Positions 1 to 7,137 of a stretch of 12,405 nt of DNA are shown piece after piece; position 1 is the first letter of the stretch; the number at the start of each line of letters is the position of its first letter. Location: assembly GCA_024741835.1 (NCBI GenBank), contig JAENRP010000657.1:1-12405 (forward strand). Reading direction: 5' to 3'. Under the pieces are notes generated by a model, which worked only from the letters and a program-made list of their open reading frames with translations, did no database searches and was not told where the DNA came from. Position numbers and translations under genes: made by a program. The DNA comes from Diplocarpon mali. Its lineage: Eukaryota > Ascomycota > Leotiomycetes > Helotiales > Drepanopezizaceae.

Positions 1-108
1 ATAGCTAAATTTAGTATAGCTATGATTTCTAATCCAACTTAGCTAGTATAGCTACTCCACCTTAGCTATTCCTACTTAGCTAGTATAGCTATGATTCTAT
101 ATTCAACA
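1..108. repeat. Degenerate short repeats flanking truncated copia copy A
   Basis: No coding sequence is visible. The 11-mer TAGTATAGCTA occurs at 12, 44 and 81, with extra CTTAGCT words between, so the stretch looks like a decayed tandem array with 32-37 base spacing. The copies at 12 and 81 continue alike (TATGATT). The segment does not match what lies left of the homologous point in copy B (before 9391), which still carries RNase H sequence. Position 108/109 is therefore a junction where copy A was truncated or replaced. What the repeat belongs to is unknown. Confidence 0.5.
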
Positions 109-1020
109 AAAGGCGATATCTAATCTTATGTATACTATAGTATATATAATCGCTCTAATATCCTATTAGTACTTCTTCAAATCTCCTCTCTACTTATTTT
201 CATTAATAGGCTTTAACTTATTATACTTTCCTTCGATTGAAGTACGCTTTGGCTTAAAGTTGGGAGTATAAGCGGAAAGTCCTATTTGGTCTAGGATCTT
301 CTTAATATACTATTCTTAGTCTAACTAGAGTTCTTAAATAGAGCGGTTCCTTATAACGCAGATGCTAAGGATCTTATGAATTCCCCTTAGATCCTTAGTA
401 TTAAAACGTTTCCGAATTATTATAAAGAACCAATCTAATTAAGTGGTTATTTTCGCAGCTATAATAATATTATCGATATATAGTAGCAACTTGATTCTAC
501 GCTTAGTATAGGTAAATAGATAAGGGTTAGCTAGGCTTTAAACGAATCCCATTTCCATTAAAGCAGAGCTATATAAAAGGTTCTAATTATAAGCTGATTG
601 TTTAAGCTTATAGATACTATAGAGTATATAAAGAGAGTGGCTAGCGCGTATAAGAATACCGTTAGGTTAAAAGAGAAAAATCCGTTCCTTTATAATCGCT
701 TTAGTAAATGCATTTTTAATATTGTACTATCTATATTTAAGGTCCTTAGCGGCTACTATTGCTATAAATATATAAAGGGTATCTATACGAACTATTAGCG
801 CAAATATATTAAAATAGTCTTTTCTCTACTATTAAGAGAAGCCCTTAGCTATAAGCCTTACCTTATAACATTTTAAGGTCCTATCTATATATATCTTAGT
901 TATAAAGACCCACTTTATTAATACTAGGTTCACATCCTTTAGCATTAGTTCCTCTATTTATATACCATTTGCAATAAGAGAGCTTATCTCCTCTTAGATT
1001 GCCTTATTTTATACTACTCT
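109..1020 (-). pseudogene. Reverse transcriptase domain of copia family-1 copy A (truncated)
   Basis: This is an RVT_2-type (copia) reverse transcriptase. It begins near 1010 with AIxEEISSLIANG, then LVLIKWVF (KWVF block), YKVRLIAKG (K-RLVARG block), DYFNIFALIVRID (FAPVVR block), NIKNAFT (catalytic motif A) and LLLYIDNIII (the YVDD box). Motif A Asp is Asn at 721-723. The YVDD box at 469-480 reads Y-I-D-N, so its second Asp is lost; copy B keeps Y-I-D-D at the equivalent place. Downstream, KRFNTKDL and KYNKLKP match the RT tail and connection. The chain stops at 109, just at the DIAF motif that precedes RNase H. Trp and Gln sites carry many stops. Confidence 0.88.
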
Positions 1021-1539
1021 ATTCTCTAGGTTATTAACAGCTTTATCATACGTCTTTAGAAGAGAGATTTTCATTATCTCCCTAGCGGCTAGGAACGCAT
1101 TATCTTTATTAAAATTCTATTAAAGTTCGAGCTTATAAATCCTATACGCTATTATAGCTTAGATACGCTTAAACTTGCGTTTATCTAAGGTATCTTCTAA
1201 TTCTAAGTCTTTATTCCTCTTTAAAGGCATAGGTTCAGCTATAGGTTCTATAGGCTTATTATCTAAAGAACAGCTTTCTAATAGTAAAGGCTTATTATTA
1301 CTTATACCTATTTTAAAAACATCCTTAACTATAGGTGCTTTAACTAAAGGAATGATAATATCAAAGTTGTTCTATACTTTAGGCAATTCGCAGACGATAG
1401 GAATAGTCTATTCGGCCTTTAGGCAATTAATAGGTCGTCGATCAGTAGGTGCGCTTAATATACTTAAGCTTAGAGAGAGGGGTTATTAATTTGGCTTAAT
1501 AGTATTACTATCAAGTGGTATACCTTGCGAATCTCTAGG
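1021..1539 (-). other. Integrase-to-RT linker of copy A, low conservation
   Basis: This is polyprotein sequence in the same frame as the flanking integrase and RT, but without recognisable domain motifs. That is normal for the long, fast-changing linker between integrase and RT in copia elements. It includes LSLKLYIPRDSQG near 1501-1560 and a basic stretch LEDTLDKRKFKR at 1165-1200. The plus strand happens to lack stops from 1175 to 1489, but that frame is antisense to the polyprotein and has no independent support. Confidence 0.55.
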
Positions 1540-2560
1540 TATATAAAGCTTTAAAGATAGCTTCCTCTTATTTTAAGATTTATTAAACTCAATTATTAAA
1601 GATATGATTACTCGCCTTAGGTCTAGCGCATATACTATCTATTGCTTTATTATCTATTTAATATACCTAATAAATATATACTCTCTACCTTAGTCTATTA
1701 GCTTTTTGCTTTTTATACCCGCAGGCTAGGACTTTAGGCTAATATAAGAGTAGCAGACGCTTCTAAAGACGCAGATATAGTCTAGGCTTAATTTCTATCT
1801 GAAATATGCCTTATATAGTAATATTTAAGTGCTATTAACTATTAGTCTACTACCTATTCTATTTTATAAGTATATATTTACTTTAATCGCAAGGTCCTAG
1901 AATTCCAATAGTAGGTTAGTATCTTATAATAGAGCGCGATAATCAGTCTCTATTTGCTAAATGCTTCGCTTAGCGATGCTATTCTAATAGGAACCTTTAT
2001 ATATTATAATTAGTTTGTAACAAACTCCTTATTTTGCCTATTTATTAAGCTTTACCTTAATCTCTAATGCGTTATTAGACCTAATAGCTATTAGCTTTAA
2101 CTAAGTCCGGCGTTCCTCTATTACTTTCCAAGTTTCTAGCTTTTCTATAAGCTTAGATTTAGTCTTAGCGCAAATGGTCTATATCTATTAAGTAAAGTTA
2201 TTTACTATTTAAGAAAACTAATTATTTCTTTTAATTAAGGTTATAAATAGTTTAGTAGTATTAATAGATATTAGTATTAGTATCGAATCTTTCTATAAAC
2301 TAAGCTTAATTTACATTCGATTTCGAAGTTTTATTAGCTTATAAATTTAATATACTAAGCGATCCTTTAGTACTTAGATCTTCCGTTTTAAGATTAAGAC
2401 CTTATATAGGCCCTTTAATTTCTTTAGCCTTAGATATGCGAATCTTTTATATATTAGCTAATACCTTAATAGGCTTTTAGCTTTTAATAGCTTTAGTAGC
2501 CTATTATTAATCGATGCTTTATTATTAGTAGCTAAAAAGGACTAATGATAGTAGTTTAAG
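1540..2560 (-). pseudogene. Integrase domain of copia family-1 copy A
   Basis: The N-terminal zinc domain appears at about 2341-2460 as IYKRFAY followed by Y-stop-I-Y. This is the expected W-H-K-R-F-x-H and C-x2-C with His and Cys turned to Tyr. The catalytic core follows. The first acid is Asn at 2260-2262 (context LISIN), the second is Asn at 2074-2076 (context RSNN for RSDN), and the glutamate is Lys at 1969-1971 (context GxAERS-like, here IAKRS). The last two lie 35 codons apart, close to the D,D35E pattern. Further copia landmarks are EFxDLA near 1900, SLDYICVFRSVCYSYI (for a VWG-type motif) at 1741-1800, and GREYIFIRYI at 1650-1692. All three catalytic residues are lost by G-to-A change, so the enzyme is dead. 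The tail to 1540 is poorly conserved. Confidence 0.85.
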
Positions 2561-2587
2561 GTTTTGCCGTTTTCTAATTGTAAGCTT

Positions 2588-3047
2588 AGCTTAAGAGTCG
2601 TTTTTAGTAAAACCGCAAGATCTACTTGCAGTCTTAGCTTAAGAGTCGATTTCCTAAAAATAGCAAGATCTACTTATAGTCCTAGCTTAAGAGTCTTCTT
2701 TAATAAATTTGCGAATTTCACTTATAGTCCTAGCTTAAGAGTCATTTTTACGAATTTCACTTGCGATCCTAGCTTAAGAGTTATTATTAGCAAATTTGCA
2801 AAATCTACTTATAGTCCTGGCTTAAGAGTTATTTTTATTAAATTTACTTATAATCCTAGCTTAGGAGTTATCTTTAAAGACACTTTATAATCTACCTATA
2901 GTTTTAGCTTAAGAGTTATTTTTGCGAATTTTACTTATAATCCTAGCTTAGGAGTCTATCTATTCTCTTTATCCTCGCTTAATTATATTAGGGTAAAGAG
3001 TGCACTTTCCTTAAAGGAATCTACTTATAAGTCTGGCTTAAGAGTCA
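2588..3047 (-). repeat. In-frame tandem peptide repeat between protease and integrase (copy A)
   Basis: Ten units share the plus-strand core AGCTTAAGAGT (variants GGCTTAAGAGT and AGCTTAGGAGT), starting at 2588, 2636, 2684, 2732, 2771, 2819, 2858, 2906, 2945 and 3035. The spacings are 48, 48, 48, 39, 48, 39, 48, 39 and 90, every one a multiple of three. In the polyprotein frame (minus strand) each unit reads roughly T-[PL]-K-[LP]-G-L-x-V-[DK], with the x codon often TAG or TAA, an expected former Gln. The ancestral unit was thus about TPKPGLQVD followed by 4-7 variable residues. The block separates the protease from the integrase zinc domain. Its role is unknown; a flexible linker is an inference. 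Confidence 0.8.
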
Positions 3048-3120
3048 ATTTCTATAATATTACCTTTAAGATAATATAAAGTCTATCTTTGATTTTAGCT
3101 TTAAAGATCACTTTATAATT

Positions 3121-4646
3121 GTTATTTATAAATCATATAAATTAATTATTAAAAACTCTTATATAATTTAACTTTATATAAATCTTATAGCTAGATAAAA
3201 GATTAATACCTAAGCTAAGTATAAGGAGAATATTTTATAAAAGGAAAGAAACGCTAGTAATATTCATCTCTATTATACCTATCGAGTCCGTATATAACCT
3301 TCTACTACTAACTTTAATAAAGCGCCTTTTTATTTTAGTAAGCGGGCCTTTAAATAGGTAGGATTTATTAGTCATATATACTATACAACTAATATTACTA
3401 TACTAATTAGATTCAAGGATCTTATAAAGATCGGCTTTTAAGATATAAGCATCTTTATTATAATTATCATTTAAATTATCAAAAGTAGATTCAAGTTCAA
3501 ATGACCTACTATTATTATTAGAGGTATTTGCTAAGGTTTTAGCTAAATAGCCTTTTCCTTTGCCTTTCCTTAATAGTTATAGCCTTTGGTAGGATAAGGG
3601 CAGTTTGCTTCTTAACTTTTGCTTCAATTGCTTTTTAATATTAAAGCTAGCGACTATATTAATCAATTGCCTTCTAACTTTATAATTAGTAATATTATAA
3701 GCACTATTATAGAAGTAGCATCCCTGATAAGCTTAAAGGCTTATCCTACGCTCCTTCCTCTTCTTAGGCTTATTATTGCCTTATAATGCGGCATTTGCCG
3801 ATTTAAAGCGTCCTTTAAGGTCTTACTTAATAGTTCGAAAGAGGTCGATCTTCTTATAAATCTTAAGGTTAGGTTAGATAAAAAGAGATTGTTTTATAAT
3901 AGCGAACTTAAAAGGGAGGCTATTAAATAAGAAATTAAAAAGCTGAGTTTCCTTAAAAGTTATAACTATCCTAAGATATATAGCTCTTACTTTCCTTCTC
4001 ACTTTATATAATATAGATTAAGTAGAATCTATATTTATATCTATATCCTTACTATCTTTATCTTTTTTATATTAAAATAAAGTGATCTGCTATAGCAGAT
4101 GCTAGGTATTAAAGGCAGTTATTTAAGAGTATTTTACCTTTAAAGTATCCTATCTTATCTTTGCATTATTATAAACTCAAATAAAATCTCAATTTTTATC
4201 GCTTAAACCTCTATTAATCTTAAGCTTGCATTTGGCTAAGGCCAGCCTATACTCCTTCTCCTTTTCTATATTTAAAATCTACCTTTAGGATTCTCGGTTA
4301 TTATCTACTAAAGCTCTTAGGCTAAGCTTATTTAATATATCTAGCAAATCCTTAGCAGTTATATTAGCTATTAAAGTAGAAGTAGACAAATCGGTAGAGG
4401 GAATATAAGGAGCTATTCTTGCGTATTTAATAAGTGTCTTTTAAATCGCTATTTCAATGCCTTTACTCTTAAAGTAAAGCTCTAAATCGTCGAACTATTA
4501 TTGCCAGTTCTTTCGAAAGAGTTAAAGGTCTCTAGGTCTAGTATTTCGATCGGAATCGGAAGCTATTGCCGTTTCGAATCGAATTGCATTAAAATCAAAT
4601 AAATTAAATAGTTGAAGGCACTCCTCCTATTGAAAAGTCGAAATGA
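3121..4646 (-). pseudogene. gag and protease part of copia family-1 copy A
   Basis: The N-terminal part (about 4646-4200) gives a gag-like chain with stretches such as DDLELYFKSKGIE, LIKYARIAPYIPSTD and AKDLLDILNKLSL. Around 3681-3723 lies a ruined zinc knuckle: C-Y-F-Y-N-S-A-Y-N-I-T-N-Y, where most Cys/His positions now read Tyr (TGY to TAY, CAY to TAY), best explained as an ancestral CCHC motif. The aspartic protease follows. Its active-site triplet is at 3406-3414 and now reads E-S-N where D-S-G is usual (Gly to Asn fits RIP; Asp to Glu does not). Downstream is the family-typical string VEMNxTSxSFLLQN-like, here IIEMNITSVSFLL, and GINLLSSYKI. The gag start codon could not be fixed; about 4640-4646 is the upstream limit of convincing homology. 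Identification is from remembered family patterns. Confidence 0.78.
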
Positions 4647-4956
4647 TTAAATAGCGGGTATTATAGAAGTATTAAATAGGGAAGAAGTCCCCTTATCGAA
4701 AAGGGTTTTTAGGCTATAACGCAAGGAATCATACCTCTTATAAAATATAGTAAAGCAAGGAATTATACCTCTTGCAGTACCAAAGGGGTTATAAAGTAAG
4801 GAATCACACCTTTTGCAATATAGGTTAATTGAATAGGGAATCATACCTCCTATTTGCCGATTGCTCGCCTCTTACTACAAGTTTTATTCAACTTCCTACT
4901 AATAGTTATAGCGCAAGTGCTTTCTAAGGGAAGTTAATAATCTATTATCGGTCTAT
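4647..4956 (-). repeat. Leader of copy A with four GGAATCATACCTC-like repeats
   Basis: This lies between the primer-binding site and the recognisable gag. The plus-strand word GGAATCATACCTC (variants GGAATTATACCTC, GGAATCACACCTT) starts at 4725, 4759, 4800 and 4837, with irregular spacing of 34, 41 and 37 bases. No coding signal in the polyprotein frame is convincing. By position it is the 5' untranslated leader, or the extreme start of gag, of the minus-strand element. A minus-strand open stretch at 4647-4844 runs through the repeats but shows no family resemblance. Confidence 0.6.
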
Positions 4957-4957
4957 C

Positions 4958-4973
4958 TAAGGCTTATAACCTA
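4958..4973 (-). promoter_or_regulatory. Primer-binding site resembling the initiator-tRNA anticodon arm (half-tRNA type)
   Basis: The plus strand reads TAAGGCTTATAACCTA. The anticodon arm of eukaryotic (yeast) initiator tRNA-Met, as remembered, is CAGGGCTCATAACCCT. Eleven of 16 bases agree, four differ by transitions (C to T or G to A on this strand), and one differs otherwise. The minus-strand site therefore would pair with the tRNA arm around the CAU anticodon. It lies one base inside the LTR's inner end (4975), where a primer site must be. Drosophila copia and yeast Ty5 are known to prime with an internally cleaved initiator tRNA, so the fit is biologically sensible. Confidence 0.68.
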
Positions 4974-4974
4974 T

Positions 4975-5166
4975 TAAGCTTAAGTGAGTTAGCGCAGTAG
5001 GTAAAGGAGGCTTCTAAAGGTCGATGGTCGATATATTAGTAAAAGTTAGGGAAGGAAGGTTACCCCTTTCTTTCCTATAGCTATATACGTATCAATATCC
5101 TACTGACTAAGCAGTAGGGTCATATAATAATACATCAGAGTGATGGCTGTATCACCTATCTTAATA
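4975..5166 (-). repeat. 5' LTR of copia family-1 copy A (192 bp)
   Basis: This is 192 bp and matches 8269-8460 over its whole length, with differences that are mostly transitions. It sits upstream of gag on the minus strand, with the primer-binding site directly inside. Copy B's equivalent lies downstream of the pol stop, so the pair fits 5' and 3' LTRs of one family. The plus-strand left end TA (4975-4976) is TG in copy B, and the minus-strand start TATTAAG plausibly was TGTTAAG. Inside is a perfect 7-bp inverted repeat (CCTACTG and CAGTAGG with a 6-base loop, about 5099-5118) and an AT-rich TATA-like run near 5080-5092. Confidence 0.78.
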
Positions 5167-5658
5167 TATAGTTATTATACTAAGGAAGAAAGATCCTATA
5201 AAAGGAAAAATAAATTTGAATATATAACGCGACTTGCGCTAAACTAAATATAGAATAGTACTATTCGTATAATAATACGCTAAGTACGTTACTATATAAA
5301 AATCATTACAACCTACTAACGCTTATAGGCAAGCGTTCTTAAAGGGGAGGGGTAGTATAATAGCTGCACCTCCACTTAATGCAATTACCTAGGAGTATAG
5401 CGTTTTAAGGTTTTACAATCTTGATTCGATATAGGATTATCTTAAATCGACTTTAAAAGTGCAAAAGGATATTCTTATATAATATTATATAAACGGATAA
5501 AGAGCCTTAAGCTACTTATATATATAAGGAAGAAGGGCTCTCCCTTAAAGAGGGCTCTTTAACTTCTTCGTTTCTTTTATATTAGACCTATGGAATACGC
5601 CTTTTGTACTACTTCTTGCTACTATACTTGATCTCGCACTTCGGCGGTTCTGTGTTAT
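5167..5658. other. Gene-free spacer with palindromes, possible decayed LTR material
   Basis: No polyprotein homology was found in any frame that I could read. Structure seen: a perfect 14-bp palindrome at 5253-5266, an inverted repeat AACGCTT/AAGCGTT at 5318-5324 and 5331-5337, and a hairpin with GAAGAAG at 5529-5535 and CTTCTTC at 5563-5569. The latter hairpin encloses two GGGCTCT words and follows a TATATATAAGG run. Part of it (about 5580-5700) is less AT-rich than its surroundings. Such features occur in LTRs, but no second copy in the window confirms this. Confidence 0.4.
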
Positions 5659-6592
5659 TACAGAGATCTTCGCAACCTCTTCGAGATTATAGGTAGCAAA
5701 CCGGCTAACTACTTCTTAGGAGTACGTATAGTTAAAGATTAATAAAATAAAACGATCTCGCTTTATTAAGACGCCTATATTAATAAGGTTCTTAAACGTT
5801 TTTATATAACTAATTATAAGAGTATACTAACGCCTTTTGCTAGTAGCTACAAAGTTCATATAGTCAAATTTGAAGGCTAAGCCACTCTATAGGAAGTGAA
5901 GCTATACTAAAAGATCTATAGTTCTTTATAGTACTTTGCGCACTATATGCGTTAGGATATACTATACTACTGCTCTATTCTTAGCAAATTCCTTACTAAC
6001 CCTTTACTATAATATATAGCAGCTTTAAAACGAGTTTTATAATACTTGCAAGGAATGCGATTCTATTATACTACCTTTAGAAGCAAAACAACTGACCTAG
6101 AGCTTTAGAAATTGCATAGCTATTGCGATTCTAACTAAGCAGGTAATAGAGGAACTAAAGCCTCCTATTCTAAGGTTATATTCTTCCTTAATAATAGCGT
6201 AATTACCGCCTCCTTTAAGCGATAAACTATTATCGCTCTCTTATCTATAGAGGCAAAGTACTTCGCTATATGCAAATTCGTATAAGAAGCCTCTTAGATA
6301 CGCCAGGTACTTAAGGAAATGGGCTATGCTAGCAACGATGCTATTAAAGTCGAGATGATCTGCGATAACTAAAGAGCCCTTTATCTTATTAAAAACCCCA
6401 AATATTACTAGAGAATAAAGTATATTAATATTAAGTTCTATTATATTCGGCAAGAGCTTCGGAAAGGCCATTTGGACCTTTAGTATATAAATACTAAAGA
6501 TAACGCCGCCGATAGACTTATTAAGAGCTTAAATAGCTCTAACTATGCCGCCTTTATTAAATTGCTAAATATAAAGGTTCTGCACCTCGATT
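5659..6592 (+). pseudogene. RT C-terminus and RNase H of copia family 2
   Basis: One frame carries the whole fragment. It opens with FEIIGSKPANYFLGVRI (RT end, PANYFLG block, 5680-5730), then AYINKVLKRF, TPFASSYK and SLQYFALYA. RNase H follows: Y-C-D-S-N-stop-A-G at 6121-6144 (for YCDSDWAG), LSIEAKYFAI at 6241-6270 (for STEAEY), and C-D-N at 6361-6369 before LIKNPKYY. INIKFYYIRQELRKGHLDL and INTKDNAAD close the domain, with homology ending at KVLHLD (6592). First acids of the RNase H motifs survive better than in family 1, but Trp and Gln stops abound. Upstream of 5659 the RT catalytic core is missing and the frame loses resemblance, so the fragment is 5' truncated. Homology is from remembered copia patterns and is strong. 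Confidence 0.87.
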
Positions 6593-6700
6593 AAAAGGTG
6601 ATTTTTTTTTTGCACCTCTATTATAAGGTGATTTTTTTTTACGCTTCTATTAAGGGGTGATTTTTTTTTACTCCTAGGCCGGGCCTGCGAGTTGATTTTT
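6581..6700 (+). repeat. 30-bp tandem repeats with poly-T ends, just after family-2 pol
   Basis: Units start at 6581, 6611 and about 6641, each about 30 bp: TGCACCTC, a short spacer, AAGGTG, then A followed by eight to ten T. A fourth, divergent unit (ACTCCTAGGCCGGGCCTGCG, from 6670, ending GTTGATTTTTT) follows. CACCT and AGGTG can pair as a small hairpin in the first two units. The units keep the pol reading frame and encode about 10 residues each (LHLxxxKVIFF type, last one TPRPGLRVDF). The last unit carries the motif that recurs in family 1. Confidence 0.7.
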
Positions 6701-7021
6701 TGACTTATTAAGGGATGGATTTCGCGCTAGCGAACTCTACTCTATTTCCTATATCTATAGGTTGATTTTTTATATAAAACTATAAATTATAACAAAAGTT
6801 ATAACGTTATATATATTGCTAGCAAGTACCTTTAAAGGTCTCCTTAAAGGGGTATATTACAAGTATACCCATTATATATTTATCATATGATCTATTATAT
6901 AATATATCATATATATAATATATTATATAACTTGCTATATAACTTAGCGGCTTCGCTAGGAAGCCCGCTTACCTTAAATAGCTCTTAGTTAGAGAGCTCT
7001 TATGAATCAAGACACCCAACA
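6701..7021 (+). repeat. Putative family-2 LTR or LTR remnant
   Basis: No coding sequence. The stretch is very AT-rich at 6870-6945 (near-palindromic TATATAATATAT runs) and has a perfect inverted repeat GGGTATA/TATACCC with a 7-base loop (about 6849-6869). The right end reads CCCAACA (7015-7021), a plausible LTR end. A plausible RIP-altered partner TATTAAGGG lies at 6706-6714 (was TGTTGGG?). It is placed between a pol 3' end and a gag-like region, exactly where a shared LTR would be. There is no second copy in the window, so bounds are guesses. Confidence 0.38.
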
Positions 7022-7137
7022 TCGTCGTTTGCACCTTATACTTCTTCGTACCCTCTTCTAGTTTACTATTAAGTTTACTATTAGAGAACCTCCTTGCTAT
7101 AGCTACTAATAGACCCTAATATCATTTAGCTAAGGAG

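Larger units (their letters stand above)
109..3123. repeat. Left arm of a 3,015-bp direct repeat (partner 9391-12405)
   Basis: Checked at several anchors (109/9391, 469/9751, 1175/10457, 2588/11870, 3120/12402): the offset is always 9282, so there is no net insertion or deletion over 3 kb. In 1981-2040 versus 11263-11322 I count 7 differences in 60 bases, all transitions. The left end at 109 is copy A's truncation; the right end is set only by the window edge, so the true repeat is probably longer. Confidence 0.9.
109..5166 (-). mobile_element. Ty1/copia family-1 element, copy A (RIP-inactivated, 3' truncated)
   Basis: Read on the minus strand the order is LTR (4975-5166), primer-binding site (4958-4973), leader, gag, protease, repeat spacer, integrase, reverse transcriptase. 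Integrase before RT is the Ty1/copia (Pseudoviridae) order, not the gypsy order. The reading frame is the same from gag (about 4646) to the break at 109, roughly 1,510 codons with no net frameshift, so the ancestor had one gag-pol ORF. Inactivation is almost wholly by point mutation: stops sit where Gln or Trp is expected and catalytic acids have become Asn or Lys. RNase H and the 3' LTR are absent. Copy B at 8269-12405 supplies those parts in the same orientation. Confidence 0.88.

Noticed and set aside
598..798. Plus-strand open frame, 66 codons
   Set aside because: Antisense to the RT motif A region, and not kept open in copy B.
1175..1489. Plus-strand open frame, 104 codons (partner 10457-10708)
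   Set aside because: Antisense to the integrase-RT linker; the partner copy is cut short by a private change and no family resemblance is seen.
2564..2890. Plus-strand 108-codon open frame with SLRV repeats (and its partner at 11846-12172)
   Set aside because: It is antisense to the in-frame peptide repeat of the minus-strand polyprotein. Units in multiples of three keep both strands open, and the sense strand has continuous copia homology on both sides.
2588..3047. CRISPR-like array (short repeats with regular spacing)
   Set aside because: The units and their spacers are both related to each other, lie inside a polyprotein frame, and the context is a eukaryotic retroelement.
4647..4844. 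Minus-strand open frame, 65 codons, rich in Cys and Tyr
   Set aside because: Runs through the leader repeats, has no recognisable domain, and composition reflects the repeated word.
4958..4973. tRNA gene
   Set aside because: Only an anticodon-arm-like stretch is present; acceptor, D and T arms are not found around it.
4980..5164. TTAA-bounded miniature inverted-repeat element (TTAA at both ends in both copies)
   Set aside because: TTAA is common in this base composition, terminal inverted repeats are weak, and position relative to gag, pol stop and primer site fits an LTR far better.
6241..6471. Minus-strand open frame, 76 codons
   Set aside because: Antisense to clear RNase H motifs of family 2 on the plus strand.
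6581..6669. Bacterial-type intrinsic terminators (hairpin plus T-run)
   Set aside because: The context is a eukaryotic nuclear retroelement and the units are in frame with pol.
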